Assembly (NCBI GenBank): GCA_947074145.1
Contig: CAMTOJ010000011.1
Span: 22,053 to 86,052 of the forward strand
DNA: 64,000 bases
Reading direction: 5' to 3'
Origin: an uncultured Bacteroidales bacterium
GTDB taxonomy: Bacteria > Bacteroidota > Bacteroidia > Bacteroidales > JAUNSR01
The first letter of the stretch is position 1. Every line of letters begins with the position of its first letter. The notes under the pieces were generated by a model. The model made no database searches. It was not told where the DNA came from and was given only the letters and a program-made list of their open reading frames with translations. The translations under genes and the position numbers were made by a program. This document shows, one piece after another, positions 28,565 through 37,087 of the stretch.

Positions 28565-28738
28565 AAAACGTATGGGAATCTTTTTTGATTAAGGGAAGAA
28601 AGAAAATTTATCTATCCGGTGATGGAGGTTATGATTCTCATTAAAAAACATAAAATGGTGGTAAAATGAAAAACAAAAGGAGAGGTAAATTGAACTGATT
28701 TTATGAAAGAAGCGTTTGATACGGGAATGGCTATCTAA
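28565..28738 (+). pseudogene. Remnant of a second MBL-hydrolase / flavoprotein gene pair
   Basis: Short non-coding stretch that reads as fragments of the 22024-23656 gene pair in the same order. First WESFLIKGRKKIYLSGDGGY-like sequence (28572-28643), matching WASFLIEARKTIFMSGDGGY. Then the junction AAATGGTGGTAAAATGAAAA (28651-28671), which is the end of the hydrolase and start of the flavoprotein. Then the flavoprotein tail, about 28676-28738 (GEVN, TDFMKEAFDTGMAI). Two internal deletions and stops leave nothing translatable. It marks a past duplication around the araC-type region. Confidence 0.8.
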
Positions 28739-28804
28739 TAATTAAATTTGTTTTAGCTGTTATATTTCAGACATATAAGTAAAAACTATTTGCATGTTAC
28801 TCTT

Positions 28805-29377
28805 TTAGGGCAGCATTAAATAATCTTTTTTCATCAAAAATATGTCTGAAATATTATTCCTTTCTATTCTACGGTCTTCGTAGTCATTGTATATATATTT
28901 ATATTTATAATTACTTATATACGAGCGTAAAGTATAAGAAGTGGAATACATTTGACAATCAATTTCAGTAGTCGGAGGACTAATCCAAATAAGAGCTTGC
29001 TTTTTTTGCATATAAAGAACAAGCAAAGTCCTTACATCAATAGAATCCCATTGATAGATTTGTGGAATCCCATTTCTATCTATTATCACTTTTAGTTTAT
29101 TACAGTCACAAGTTTCGTCATCAGTAGAAATAGGTGTTAATCCTTCAAAAAGATTATAAATCTCTTTTATTTTATCTCTTTCTATTACAATATCATATTT
29201 CCCATCTATATAAAATTCTTCTTTGAACTCCCATCTTGTTAACGGAATGTAATATTCGATATCAAAATCTATACTCAAAACATATATAGAATCAATATCT
29301 GAGCACTTATATGGAATCTGAGCGCTTATATTCTGAGCTACAAGACTAATCAAAAATGCAATTAATATCTTTTTCAT
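28805..29377 (-). CDS. Exported Rhs-locus paralog C, candidate immunity protein
   Basis: A 190-residue protein with a signal peptide (MKKILIAFLISLVAQNISAQ). It shares with the genes at 29399 and 30802 the pattern CSDIDSIYVLS, KIKEIYNL..LTPI, DVRTLLVL, ALIWISPPTTEIDCQMY and a basic, Tyr-rich C-terminus (YISNYKYKYIYNDY). I do not recognise the family. All three lie around the orphan Rhs cassette with an M91-like tip, the usual position of immunity genes, and export would suit neutralising a toxin in the periplasm. That role is inferred from position only. Confidence 0.72.
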   Translation of the reverse strand: MKKILIAFLISLVAQNISAQIPYKCSDIDSIYVLSIDFDIEYYIPLTRWEFKEEFYIDGKYDIVIERDKIKEIYNLFEGLTPISTDDETCDCNKLKVIIDRNGIPQIYQWDSIDVRTLLVLYMQKKQALIWISPPTTEIDCQMYSTSYTLRSYISNYKYKYIYNDYEDRRIERNNISDIFLMKKDYLMLP

Positions 29378-29398
29378 TTTCTTTTTATTTACCGATAA

Positions 29399-29932
29399 TT
29401 AATTCTTTCGTTTTTTTTCGACTTTTTTTATTCTCTCTCGTTTTCTTTCATAGTAGTGTTTATATTCATAATCACTTATAAAAGAACGTAAACTATCAGA
29501 AGAATAATATATTTTACAATCTATTTCAGTAGCAGGAGCACTAATCCAAACCATAGTTTGCTTATTTTGATTACAAAGAACGAGTAATGTCCTTATATCT
29601 ATATGTTCATTTTCTGTAATAGCCGGCACACCACTTCTTCTCCAACTTATTACCTCTAGTTCATTACAGTCACTCATTCGGTTAATAGGGATCAAACCAT
29701 TGAGAAGGTTATAGATCTTTTTTATTTTATCTCTGTCACTTACAATATCATACATTCCATCATAATGTAATTCCTCCTGAAATCGCCGCTTATACAATGG
29801 GATGCAAAAATCGGTATGATACTCTATACTCAAAACATAAATAGAATCAATTTCTGAGCACTTATATGGAATCTGAGCGCTTATATCCTGAACTACAAGA
29901 CTAATCAAAAATACAATTAACATCTTTTTCAT
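29399..29932 (-). CDS. Exported Rhs-locus paralog B, candidate immunity to the M91-like toxin
   Basis: A 177-residue paralog of the flanking proteins, with signal peptide MKKMLIVFLISLVVQDISAQ, the shared CSEIDSIYVLS and TEIDCKIYYSSDSLRSFISD stretches, and a highly basic tail (RKRERIKKVEKKRKN). It starts 11 bases downstream of the stop of the Rhs/M91 cassette on the same strand, the classical spacing of a toxin and its immunity gene. No known domain is recognised. Its divergence from the paralogs at 28805 and 30802 would fit arrays of immunity genes against different tips. Confidence 0.72.
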   Translation of the reverse strand: MKKMLIVFLISLVVQDISAQIPYKCSEIDSIYVLSIEYHTDFCIPLYKRRFQEELHYDGMYDIVSDRDKIKKIYNLLNGLIPINRMSDCNELEVISWRRSGVPAITENEHIDIRTLLVLCNQNKQTMVWISAPATEIDCKIYYSSDSLRSFISDYEYKHYYERKRERIKKVEKKRKN

Positions 29933-29943
29933 TATCTTTTTAT

Positions 29944-30732
29944 TTATTTTTGAACGGTTAGTACTTTTTCCGTATTAATAGGAGATACTACAATAATTGG
30001 GGTTGCTTTATGTGTAGCTCTTGTAACTTCACCATCTTTTAATTTTCCCATTTTTTTTGCGGTTTCCTGTTCTGGACCTGTTATTACACGTTTTTCTTCT
30101 TCATTCTTATAATCAGCATTTTCAGTGTCATGATCCTTTTGATATTGTTCTTGATTTTCGTCATATTGAACTGCATGAGCAGCTTCATGATTTATTACTT
30201 CTGCCGGAGACATTTCATAACCGGTATCTTTAGCTTTCATACCTAAGTTTGGATTCCATAAAATTTTATATACAGTTGTATTATCTTTAGTATTCGTAAT
30301 CACTACAAAACGAGAATCTTTAAAAGACTCCTCTATTATAAATGTTTTTTCGGATTGTTGCATTTTATAAAGCAGACCTCCATTATTGGTTTCATTTAAA
30401 TATTTCACTGCAGCTGCAAATTTTTCTTTAAAAGAATGGTGAGAGTCTGCAGCAAACTCAATTTTTCTCCCATCCGGATCAATATACTTCACCGGATTAT
30501 TAGCACAATACGCATAAGGACTAATAGAATAATATTTCTCTGCTAATGGATCCATAGAATGCCATCTGCTTATAGTCTGATCATAAAACCTTGCGCCATA
30601 ATCATACATATTAAATCCATGAGATGAAATCTTTTCTTTCCCATTATAGGCATATTCAAGATCTGATACATTAACGTCAATCCCTGAAGGAAAATAAGCA
30701 GTTTTATTTTGTAGAGTTTTGTCTGAATTCAA
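29944..30732 (-). CDS. Orphan Rhs tip with M91-like metallopeptidase toxin domain
   Basis: A 262-residue 5'-truncated Rhs protein. The conserved core (YDYGARFYDQTISRWHSMDP, then YAYCANNPVKYIDPDG) occupies residues ~35-88 and the variable tip follows. The tip has HEAAH (metal-binding HExxH) and a downstream EEEKRVITGPEQETA stretch as in M91/NleD-like peptidases. No ATG start exists: TTG at 30732 is the first usable codon and the frame reads upstream to a stop about 45 bases earlier. It is therefore a displaced cassette, either silent or translated from TTG. The first ~265 bases are almost identical to those of the second cassette. Confidence 0.75.
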   Translation of the reverse strand: MNSDKTLQNKTAYFPSGIDVNVSDLEYAYNGKEKISSHGFNMYDYGARFYDQTISRWHSMDPLAEKYYSISPYAYCANNPVKYIDPDGRKIEFAADSHHSFKEKFAAAVKYLNETNNGGLLYKMQQSEKTFIIEESFKDSRFVVITNTKDNTTVYKILWNPNLGMKAKDTGYEMSPAEVINHEAAHAVQYDENQEQYQKDHDTENADYKNEEEKRVITGPEQETAKKMGKLKDGEVTRATHKATPIIVVSPINTEKVLTVQK

Positions 30733-30745
30733 TTCTGCTTTTATA
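30468..30745. repeat. Direct repeat copy 1 (Rhs core, ~278 bp)
   Basis: Near-identical to 33383-33661, offset 2,915 bases. Differences noticed are single bases (such as gctaatgg versus gccaatgg) and one extra C in the second copy. It encodes the Rhs core and provides homology for cassette exchange. Confidence 0.88.
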
Positions 30746-30801
30746 TCCCTATATTCATTAAAGATTAACAGATAAATTTAATCTACAATCCTATAACTGA
30801 G

Positions 30802-31338
30802 CTAAAATTGATTATTGATAATCTTTGTTCCCAAGATATTATTTCCTTCGATTCTGTATTTGTATTTATAATTATTAAAATAAGATTGTAAAGTATCAGA
30901 ACTATGATACATCTGACAATCAATTTCAGTAGTAGCTTGACTAATCCAAATCAGTGCTTGCTGATTTTGCACATGAAGAACGATTAATCCCCTTACATCT
31001 AAGGTATCCCACTCCATAAATCTTGGAATTCCGCGTTTATCTATTCGTATTTTTTGCTTATTACAGTCACATGTAATCTCTTCAGGAGAGATTGGAGTTA
31101 AATCTTTAAGAATTTCACATATCTCATTTATTTTTTCTCTATCTCTTATAATGTCAAATTTCCCGAGTTTGTAAAATTCTTCCTGAAACTTCTCTCTGCT
31201 TACCTTAAAGGTTCTACTGAAGCCGCGCTTCATACCTAAAACATAAACAGAATCAATTTCAGAGCATTGCTCCGGAATCTGAGCGCTTATATTATGAATT
31301 AGAAAACTCATCAAAAATATAATTAGTATCTTTTTCAT
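30802..31338 (-). CDS. Exported Rhs-locus paralog A
   Basis: A 178-residue member of the same family as the genes at 28805 and 29399. The ATG at 31338 gives the signal peptide MKKILIIFLMSFLIHNISAQ; an upstream TTG in frame is not needed. Shared features are CSEIDSVYVLG, EILKDLTPIS, CDCNKQKIRID, QQALIWISQATTEIDCQMY and the C-terminal NYKYKYR. It lies upstream of the M91 cassette rather than after it, as if it belonged to an earlier tip that has been lost. Unknown function, probably immunity. Confidence 0.7.
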   Translation of the reverse strand: MKKILIIFLMSFLIHNISAQIPEQCSEIDSVYVLGMKRGFSRTFKVSREKFQEEFYKLGKFDIIRDREKINEICEILKDLTPISPEEITCDCNKQKIRIDKRGIPRFMEWDTLDVRGLIVLHVQNQQALIWISQATTEIDCQMYHSSDTLQSYFNNYKYKYRIEGNNILGTKIINNQF

Positions 31339-31432
31339 TTTCTTTATTTTAGATTTTAAACATATAATTGCACGTTGCAATTTTCTATTAGAAGGATAAT
31401 TGAAATAAATGATAATAAGTAAATTTTCAATA

Positions 31433-32098
31433 TCAATAAGTTATTACGTTAATATCCGGCAAGTTCCAAATATGAGGATCTTTTACAGATATCCGTTCAA
31501 TACTAATTACTTGATTATCCTTTACTATAATTCGTTCAATATTATAATATCGTCTATCAAATACCGGTCCTGAAGTTTTAACCATCTGAGTTAACATTTT
31601 AATATCCCATGATAATGCAGTATTAAGAAAATAATAATACCGTTGCATAATTTCATCATATATTATTTTCGGTTTTTCGCTCAAATCGTATGATATGTCA
31701 CGACTGTCACATCTGAAAAGATCTTGTGAATCTATCTGTACATCTAAAAAATTATCTTTTAGTTTAAATATATTACGTACAATATCTTCGACTTTAAGAA
31801 ACTCTATATCAACAAACACTATCGTATCTGACTCATAATCAATTAAATTTAAATCATCTATTTTGAGGCCCATCCATGCTAACATGATTTTGGATTTTTC
31901 TTTGCGTTCACTATACATAATGTTACGTTCTCTAATATCTAAGAACTCGCCATTCTTGTCATATTCAAATTCGGTTAAATGAATCTCTTCTTGAACAGGT
32001 CGTGTTGTCATAATAGAATAGAAGTCATTGACCTTATTTTGCGCATAAATGGCATTGAAAAATAACAGAGAGTAAATCACACAATATATATATTTCAT
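31433..32098 (-). CDS. Exported protein of unknown function in the Rhs locus
   Basis: A 221-residue protein with a signal peptide (MKYIYCVIYSLLFFNAIYAQ). It has no similarity I can see to the paralog family on either side. The body is acidic and rich in Tyr and Asp (ERNIMYSERKEKSKIMLAWM; YYYFLNTALSWDIKMLTQMV). It sits 80 bases downstream of the likely immunity gene of the JAB cassette. A second immunity protein is possible; I do not recognise it. Confidence 0.65.
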   Translation of the reverse strand: MKYIYCVIYSLLFFNAIYAQNKVNDFYSIMTTRPVQEEIHLTEFEYDKNGEFLDIRERNIMYSERKEKSKIMLAWMGLKIDDLNLIDYESDTIVFVDIEFLKVEDIVRNIFKLKDNFLDVQIDSQDLFRCDSRDISYDLSEKPKIIYDEIMQRYYYFLNTALSWDIKMLTQMVKTSGPVFDRRYYNIERIIVKDNQVISIERISVKDPHIWNLPDINVITY

Positions 32099-32179
32099 AA
32101 TTGTAATTTGTATCGTTCTTGACTGGTCTCAATAAATATTGAGATCCAATGTAAAATGGTAATTATCAACATTATGCAA

Positions 32180-32758
32180 CTATTTTTCACATTTTATCTT
32201 AGGTGGTTTGTACCATCTTGCGGCAAGAATTGTTTTTACACTTTTAAACTTATTCAAATCATTTTTACAGAAATAATAATGAGCTCCTTTTACAAATTCA
32301 GGAATTCCGCTAAGCTCCATTCCAAATAAAAAATCACATTCTGAGTTCTCGAGTAAATCTACAACATAATAGTCTAAAAAAACTTTTATTGTTTCTTCTG
32401 TAAGCCCATAGTCTTTATCTCTCCAATAAAATAATATCCCATTCTTCTCCATATATCTGGTTGGTAATCTTACACTTCCAATAGTATCCATAAATGTAAG
32501 ATAATATAATGGCATTGTTCTCGTCTTTGTATCATTTGGAAATATAGAGATAACCAACAAATCCTCATTTATCTCATATCCGTCATAATGATCTTTTTCA
32601 TAGATTGATACCCTAAATACATTACTACGTTTGCTCAATTTACTTTTAAGAAAATCTGTGATTGCTATATCTATAGCCTCCTCCTTCTGATTCTTCTGAG
32701 GAGATGAAGCAGAACAAAAAAGAATAATTGAATTAAATAATAATAGTAATCTTTTCAT
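32180..32758 (-). CDS. Candidate immunity protein for the JAB-like Rhs tip
   Basis: A 192-residue protein with an N-terminal hydrophobic signal (MKRLLLLFNSIILFCSASSP). It begins one base after the stop of the JAB-like Rhs cassette, the closest toxin-immunity spacing in the window. The mature part has YLTFMDTIGSVRLPTRYME and a C-terminus rich in Lys/Cys (YFCKNDLNKFKSVKTILAARW). No recognised domain. Assignment rests on position; export would suggest a periplasmic target, though a JAB toxin would more often act in the cytosol. Confidence 0.7.
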   Translation of the reverse strand: MKRLLLLFNSIILFCSASSPQKNQKEEAIDIAITDFLKSKLSKRSNVFRVSIYEKDHYDGYEINEDLLVISIFPNDTKTRTMPLYYLTFMDTIGSVRLPTRYMEKNGILFYWRDKDYGLTEETIKVFLDYYVVDLLENSECDFLFGMELSGIPEFVKGAHYYFCKNDLNKFKSVKTILAARWYKPPKIKCEK

Positions 32759-32759
32759 A

Positions 32760-33647
32760 TCAATAAGGTATTGGTGGAAATCCTTTGGTTAAAATTATAA
32801 AATATAATGGTATTTGACTAGGAAATGGATTTTCATAAGCATTTTTCTTCGAGTCATAATCACCATCGGAACCATGAGTTCTTTGATATTTACTATATCC
32901 ATTGTTCGGATGTGTATGCCAATCAGTATGTGTTTGATATTCTCCACTGGTGGTTTTCAACTGAAGCTGAGGAGACTTCTTAGGCATCTTAGCTTCAGTG
33001 CGAGTATTGTTGATATGCTGTCCCATGAAGATCTCTGTTACTACATTCGGATTATCCGATTTGCTTAAATAATAGCCTCCGACCTCTTTCCCTATCATTT
33101 CTGAAAATCCGATAGCAAAATTCTCAAATCCCTTTACCGTAGGGTTACCCTCACCTCCAATATCCCAAGAATTATCTTTATTCTTAAGATCCAATTTGTC
33201 TTTAAGTATACCTTTCTCAATTTTATCCATTCGAGTTTTTGCTTCGCCTTTACGATTTGTTCTTAAAGTATATGAATCGGTCTTTTTATCATATTTGAAT
33301 TTTCCTATCTGATCGAAATCATCATCAGTTTTTTCAACAAGAATCATCGTTCCTGTTTCATCATCGTATCTATATAGGTCCATCCCATCCGGATCAATAT
33401 ACTTCACCGGATTATTAGCACAATACGCATAAGGACTAATAGAATAATATTTCTCTGCCAATGGATCCATAGAATGCCATCTGCTTATAGTCTGATCATA
33501 AAACCTTGCGCCATAATCATACATATTAAATCCATGAGATGAAATCTTTTCTTTCCCATTATAGGCATATTCAAGATCTGATACATTAACGTCAATCCCT
33601 GAAGGAAAATAAGCAGTTTTATTTTGTAGAGTTTTATCTGAATTCAA
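32760..33647 (-). CDS. Orphan Rhs tip with JAB-like toxin domain
   Basis: A 295-residue 5'-truncated Rhs protein. Residues 1-88 are the Rhs core, identical in meaning to the M91 cassette. The tip includes TDWHTHP and SDGD (H-x-H ... S-x2-D), the metal motif of JAB/JAMM isopeptidase-like toxins, with a candidate Glu in VTEIFMGQH. The first codon is TTG at 33647 with a stop four codons upstream, so no full-length Rhs frame exists here. Either a silent donor cassette or a short protein from TTG. A candidate immunity gene begins one base downstream. Confidence 0.73.
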   Translation of the reverse strand: MNSDKTLQNKTAYFPSGIDVNVSDLEYAYNGKEKISSHGFNMYDYGARFYDQTISRWHSMDPLAEKYYSISPYAYCANNPVKYIDPDGMDLYRYDDETGTMILVEKTDDDFDQIGKFKYDKKTDSYTLRTNRKGEAKTRMDKIEKGILKDKLDLKNKDNSWDIGGEGNPTVKGFENFAIGFSEMIGKEVGGYYLSKSDNPNVVTEIFMGQHINNTRTEAKMPKKSPQLQLKTTSGEYQTHTDWHTHPNNGYSKYQRTHGSDGDYDSKKNAYENPFPSQIPLYFIILTKGFPPIPY

Positions 33648-33661
33648 TTCTGCCTTTTATA
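33383..33661. repeat. Direct repeat copy 2 (Rhs core, ~279 bp)
   Basis: Second copy of the Rhs-core repeat, partner of 30468-30745. The single-base insertion near its outer end puts a stop closer to the TTG start. Confidence 0.88.
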
Positions 33662-33814
33662 TTGCCTTAAAGATCTGTTACATTATAAACTAAACGATAA
33701 TCTAATCCCCGATTTAAGTAAGCATATAAATAGTCAAATTTATTTATTTTATATAAAACATAAAGTATTTATATCTTATTACTAAAGATAATTGAATTTT
33801 TTATTAATAATTAT

Positions 33815-33863
33815 CCCTAAAAAAAATCCGCCGACCTTGATTCAATCAATCAAAACCGGCGGA
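33815..33863 (-). terminator. Terminator of the Phe/Tyr operon
   Basis: Stem TCCGCCG / CGGCGGA (33827-33833 with 33857-33863) with a further TTGATT / AATCAA pairing inside, followed on the minus strand by eight T. It lies just after tyrA. Confidence 0.88.
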
Positions 33864-33888
33864 ATAAATTTTATAATATCCTAAAAAA

Positions 33889-34665
33889 TTAAGCCTTAAT
33901 ATTCTTTCGTGATTCCGTTAAATATTTCTTTAACGCAACAGTATCCTTTTTCTTAATAATCTCAAGCAGAATAGTCAGCTTATCCTGAATCTTTTCAATC
34001 TGCCCCGGAGTATGAGGATTGAAAAGAATCTCAGACAAAAGATAATCATCTTCAGACAAAAGACCTCTTGCAATATTCATATGTCGTTTAAAGGTTGTCC
34101 CTGGAGCCTCCTGTGGCTTCATAACACCCGTAAAGACAAGTGTTGAAACGAAAGGGATAGATAACGAATATGCGATAGTTTCATCATGCTCCTCAAAACT
34201 ATATTCGAAAATATTAAGTCTAAGATTTTGATAAAGGTCTTTAAAAAACACTTTTCCTAAGTGATCGGACTCAGATATAAGAATTGTAAATTGAGTAGAA
34301 AGATCTGAAAGGCTCGCAAATGTTGGTCCGAACATCGGGTGAGTAGAAACAAAAGGATGTCCTGCATTAGCATAAAACTCCGGCAATCCTGTCTTTACAG
34401 AAGCTATATCCGAAAGAATACAACTTTTGCTTACATAAGGAAGAATCTTTTCAAAAGCAGGTATAGTATATTTTATAGTAACCGCATTTATCACAAGTTG
34501 CGGGTCAAACTCTTGTATCTCTTCAAGTTTTGTCATTCTAATTGTATTGAACACAAAACGTAGCTTAAGAGGATCAGTGTCAAATATTGCCACCTCATGA
34601 TCCATACAAAGCACATCGGTAAAAAATGTCCCCATCTTACCGGCACCAAGAACTAATATTCTCAT
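33889..34665 (-). CDS. tyrA: Prephenate dehydrogenase TyrA
   Basis: A 258-residue NAD(P)-dependent prephenate dehydrogenase of tyrosine synthesis. Rossmann loop LVLGAGKMGTFF at the N-terminus; SDIASVKTGLPEFY and VSTHPMFGPTFA match the prephenate-binding region, and the C-terminal half is helical, as in the family. Last gene of the pheA-aminotransferase-aroA(Q)-tyrA operon, 102 bases after the DAHP synthase stop and followed by a strong terminator. No chorismate mutase or ACT domain is attached. It is under the leader-peptide attenuator at 37962-38118. Confidence 0.93.
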   Translation of the reverse strand: MRILVLGAGKMGTFFTDVLCMDHEVAIFDTDPLKLRFVFNTIRMTKLEEIQEFDPQLVINAVTIKYTIPAFEKILPYVSKSCILSDIASVKTGLPEFYANAGHPFVSTHPMFGPTFASLSDLSTQFTILISESDHLGKVFFKDLYQNLRLNIFEYSFEEHDETIAYSLSIPFVSTLVFTGVMKPQEAPGTTFKRHMNIARGLLSEDDYLLSEILFNPHTPGQIEKIQDKLTILLEIIKKKDTVALKKYLTESRKNIKA

Positions 34666-34767
34666 TTTTTCTTTTTTATCTTATGTTATATGAAAAACAC
34701 CCCCTTTTATCAATTTAAAGGAGTAAAAAGGGGTATCCTTTCATTTATATTTTAAGATCCTCAGCTA

Positions 34768-35829
34768 TTATTTATTGATAAGGTCAAGCTGAGTTCTTAC
34801 AGACTCTTCATGTATCGCCTCAAGAATTATCTTAACGAAATCACCATGCATACCCATATCCTCTGCCTGTTTGATACGTTTAGTCATAATCTCATCATAT
34901 CTACCCGTCTGAAGAACAGGCATAGAGTGTTCTTTTTTGAATACAGCAATCTCTTTTGATATACGTAGACGCTTTGCAAGAAGTTCCAATAACTGATCAT
35001 CAAGATCATCAATCTGACGACGTAAAGTCGTAAGATTTTCTGTCGACTGAGTCTCATCACGAATAACAATAGTATTCAAAATTACATCAAGAGATTCAGG
35101 AGTTATCTGCTGATCTTTATCACTCCATGCACAATCAGGACAAATATGCGATTCAATTATTAATCCGTCGAAACCAAGGTCCATTGCCTGTTGAGAAAGC
35201 GGAGCGATAAGTTCACGTTTTCCTCCAATATGACTCGGGTCACAAATAATAGGTAAACTTGGCATTCTGCGACGTAGCTCAATAGGTATATGCCATTGTG
35301 GAAGGTTTCTGTAAACTTTTTTATCATAAGAACTGAATCCTCTATGAATAACTCCTATTTTACGAATTCCTGCATTATAAATACGCTCAATAGCTCCGAT
35401 CCAAAGCTCAAGATCCGGATTAACGGGATTCTTAATAAGCACCGGAATATCAACACCTACAAGAGCATCGGCAATTTCCTGCATAGCAAAAGGATTAGCT
35501 GTTGTACGAGCTCCGATCCATAAAATATCCACACCATGCGCAAGAGCCTCTTCTACATGACCTTTTGTTGCAACCTCAACAGCAGTGTACATTCCTGTTT
35601 CTTCTTTTACTTTTTGCAACCAAGGCAATCCGATAGCTCCGATACCTTCGAAACCTCCCGGTTTGGTACGTGGTTTCCAGATTCCCGCTCTGAATATTTT
35701 TATACCTGCTTTTGCAAGTTCTCTGGCAGTTTTCATTACCTGCTCTTCGCTTTCAGCACTACATGGTCCTGAAATAACCAATGGACGTTTATTCTCTATT
35801 CCCGGAAGTAAAATTGATTCAAGTTTCAT
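34768..35829 (-). CDS. Bifunctional DAHP synthase / chorismate mutase
   Basis: A 353-residue fusion. Residues 1-~265 are a type I-beta DAHP synthase (KDO8P-synthase-like): LVISGPCSAESEEQ, GIKIFRAGIWKPRTKPGGFEG, VLIKNPVNPDLELW, ICDPSHIGGKRE with metal His, and IESHICP. Residues ~270-353 are an AroQ chorismate mutase helical domain (LRRQIDDLDDQLLELLAKRL; ISKEIAVFKKEH). It makes DAHP from PEP and erythrose 4-phosphate, and prephenate from chorismate, in the cytoplasm. The fused mutase often mediates feedback. Third gene of the Phe/Tyr operon, 24 bases after the aminotransferase. Confidence 0.94.
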   Translation of the reverse strand: MKLESILLPGIENKRPLVISGPCSAESEEQVMKTARELAKAGIKIFRAGIWKPRTKPGGFEGIGAIGLPWLQKVKEETGMYTAVEVATKGHVEEALAHGVDILWIGARTTANPFAMQEIADALVGVDIPVLIKNPVNPDLELWIGAIERIYNAGIRKIGVIHRGFSSYDKKVYRNLPQWHIPIELRRRMPSLPIICDPSHIGGKRELIAPLSQQAMDLGFDGLIIESHICPDCAWSDKDQQITPESLDVILNTIVIRDETQSTENLTTLRRQIDDLDDQLLELLAKRLRISKEIAVFKKEHSMPVLQTGRYDEIMTKRIKQAEDMGMHGDFVKIILEAIHEESVRTQLDLINK

Positions 35830-35853
35830 ATGTTAATTTTTTTATTGTCTGAT

Positions 35854-37035
35854 TTATAATGTTATATTTTCTTTTATTCTTTTTATCGACTTATCATAAG
35901 TTGCTTCATTAGCACAAAGTGAAATTCTGATATATCTGTTTCCGTTACTTCCGAATATCATTCCCGGTGTAATGAAAACTCTTGCGTTTTGGAGAATATC
36001 CTCTGTGAACTCTTCTACCGAATCATATTTATCAGGAATCCGTCCCCAAAGGAAAAGACCTGTTTGCGATTCATCGAAACTACAGCCAAGCAATGACATT
36101 AATTCCTCCGCTTTTTTCCGCCTTTCCTTATAAACTTCATTATTAGCCTTGTGCCACTCTTCCGTATTTGAAAGCGCTTGAACGGCTGCAAGTTGTAAAG
36201 GTTTATACATCCCTGAGTCAACATTACTTTTTACTCTTAATATCCATTCTATAAAATCAGAATTAGAGCAAGCAACTCCTATTCTCCATCCAGGCATATT
36301 ATGCGATTTACTCATTGAGTTAAGTTCGATACAAATATCCTTTGCTCCTTCAGTTTCAAGAATACTTAATGGTTTGTCATTAAGTATAAAACTATAAGGA
36401 TTATCATTGATAATCACAATATTATGTTTCTTACCGAAATCAACAAGTTTTCTGAATAGCTCGGGTGAAGAATTCTTTCCCGTAGGCATATTAGGATAAT
36501 TAACCCACATCAGCTTCACATCGCTAAGGTCAAGTTTTTCAAGCTCTTCAAAATTAGGTTCCCAATTAGACTCAGCTGTAAGATCATAATTTATCACTTC
36601 GGCCTGAGCAAGTTTGCTAACAGCGGAATATGTTGGATAACCGGGATTAGGAACAAGCACTTTATCACCCGGGTTTACAAATGCAAGAGTGATATGCATT
36701 ATTCCCTCTTTTGAACCTATTAAAGGTTGAATCTCTTTATTTGCATCAAGATTTACACCATACCATCTTTGATACCACTCAGCATAAGCCTTTCTGAATT
36801 CCGGAATTCCGACATATGGTTGATAACCATTTGCTCCGTTATTGTGAGATTCTGTACATAGTACTTCAAGAGTACTTTCAGAAGGCGGCAGATCGGGATT
36901 TCCAATCCCTAAATTAATCACATCCATCCCCTGTGCATTCATCTGTGCAACCTGTTTCAATTTTCTTGAGAAGTAGTATTCTTCTACTTTTGAAACCCTC
37001 TCTGCAGGAATGATGTTTAATTGTGGCTTTTCCAT
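35854..37035 (-). CDS. PLP-dependent aromatic/aspartate aminotransferase
   Basis: A 393-residue fold-type I class I/II aminotransferase. INLGIGNPDLPPSE at the N-terminus, NPGYPTYSAVSK, VIINDNPYSFI with the PLP-contacting Asp/Asn, the lysine segment ELNSMSKSHNMPGWRIG, and RVFITPGMIFGSNGNRYIR. In this operon it fits the last transamination from phenylpyruvate and 4-hydroxyphenylpyruvate, or prephenate; substrate choice is inferred from context only. It starts 52 bases after pheA. Confidence 0.92.
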   Translation of the reverse strand: MEKPQLNIIPAERVSKVEEYYFSRKLKQVAQMNAQGMDVINLGIGNPDLPPSESTLEVLCTESHNNGANGYQPYVGIPEFRKAYAEWYQRWYGVNLDANKEIQPLIGSKEGIMHITLAFVNPGDKVLVPNPGYPTYSAVSKLAQAEVINYDLTAESNWEPNFEELEKLDLSDVKLMWVNYPNMPTGKNSSPELFRKLVDFGKKHNIVIINDNPYSFILNDKPLSILETEGAKDICIELNSMSKSHNMPGWRIGVACSNSDFIEWILRVKSNVDSGMYKPLQLAAVQALSNTEEWHKANNEVYKERRKKAEELMSLLGCSFDESQTGLFLWGRIPDKYDSVEEFTEDILQNARVFITPGMIFGSNGNRYIRISLCANEATYDKSIKRIKENITL

Positions 37036-37087
37036 TTTTGTTTATTTCAAATAATGTTTTATCAATTATGATTGATGTTTATATTCT

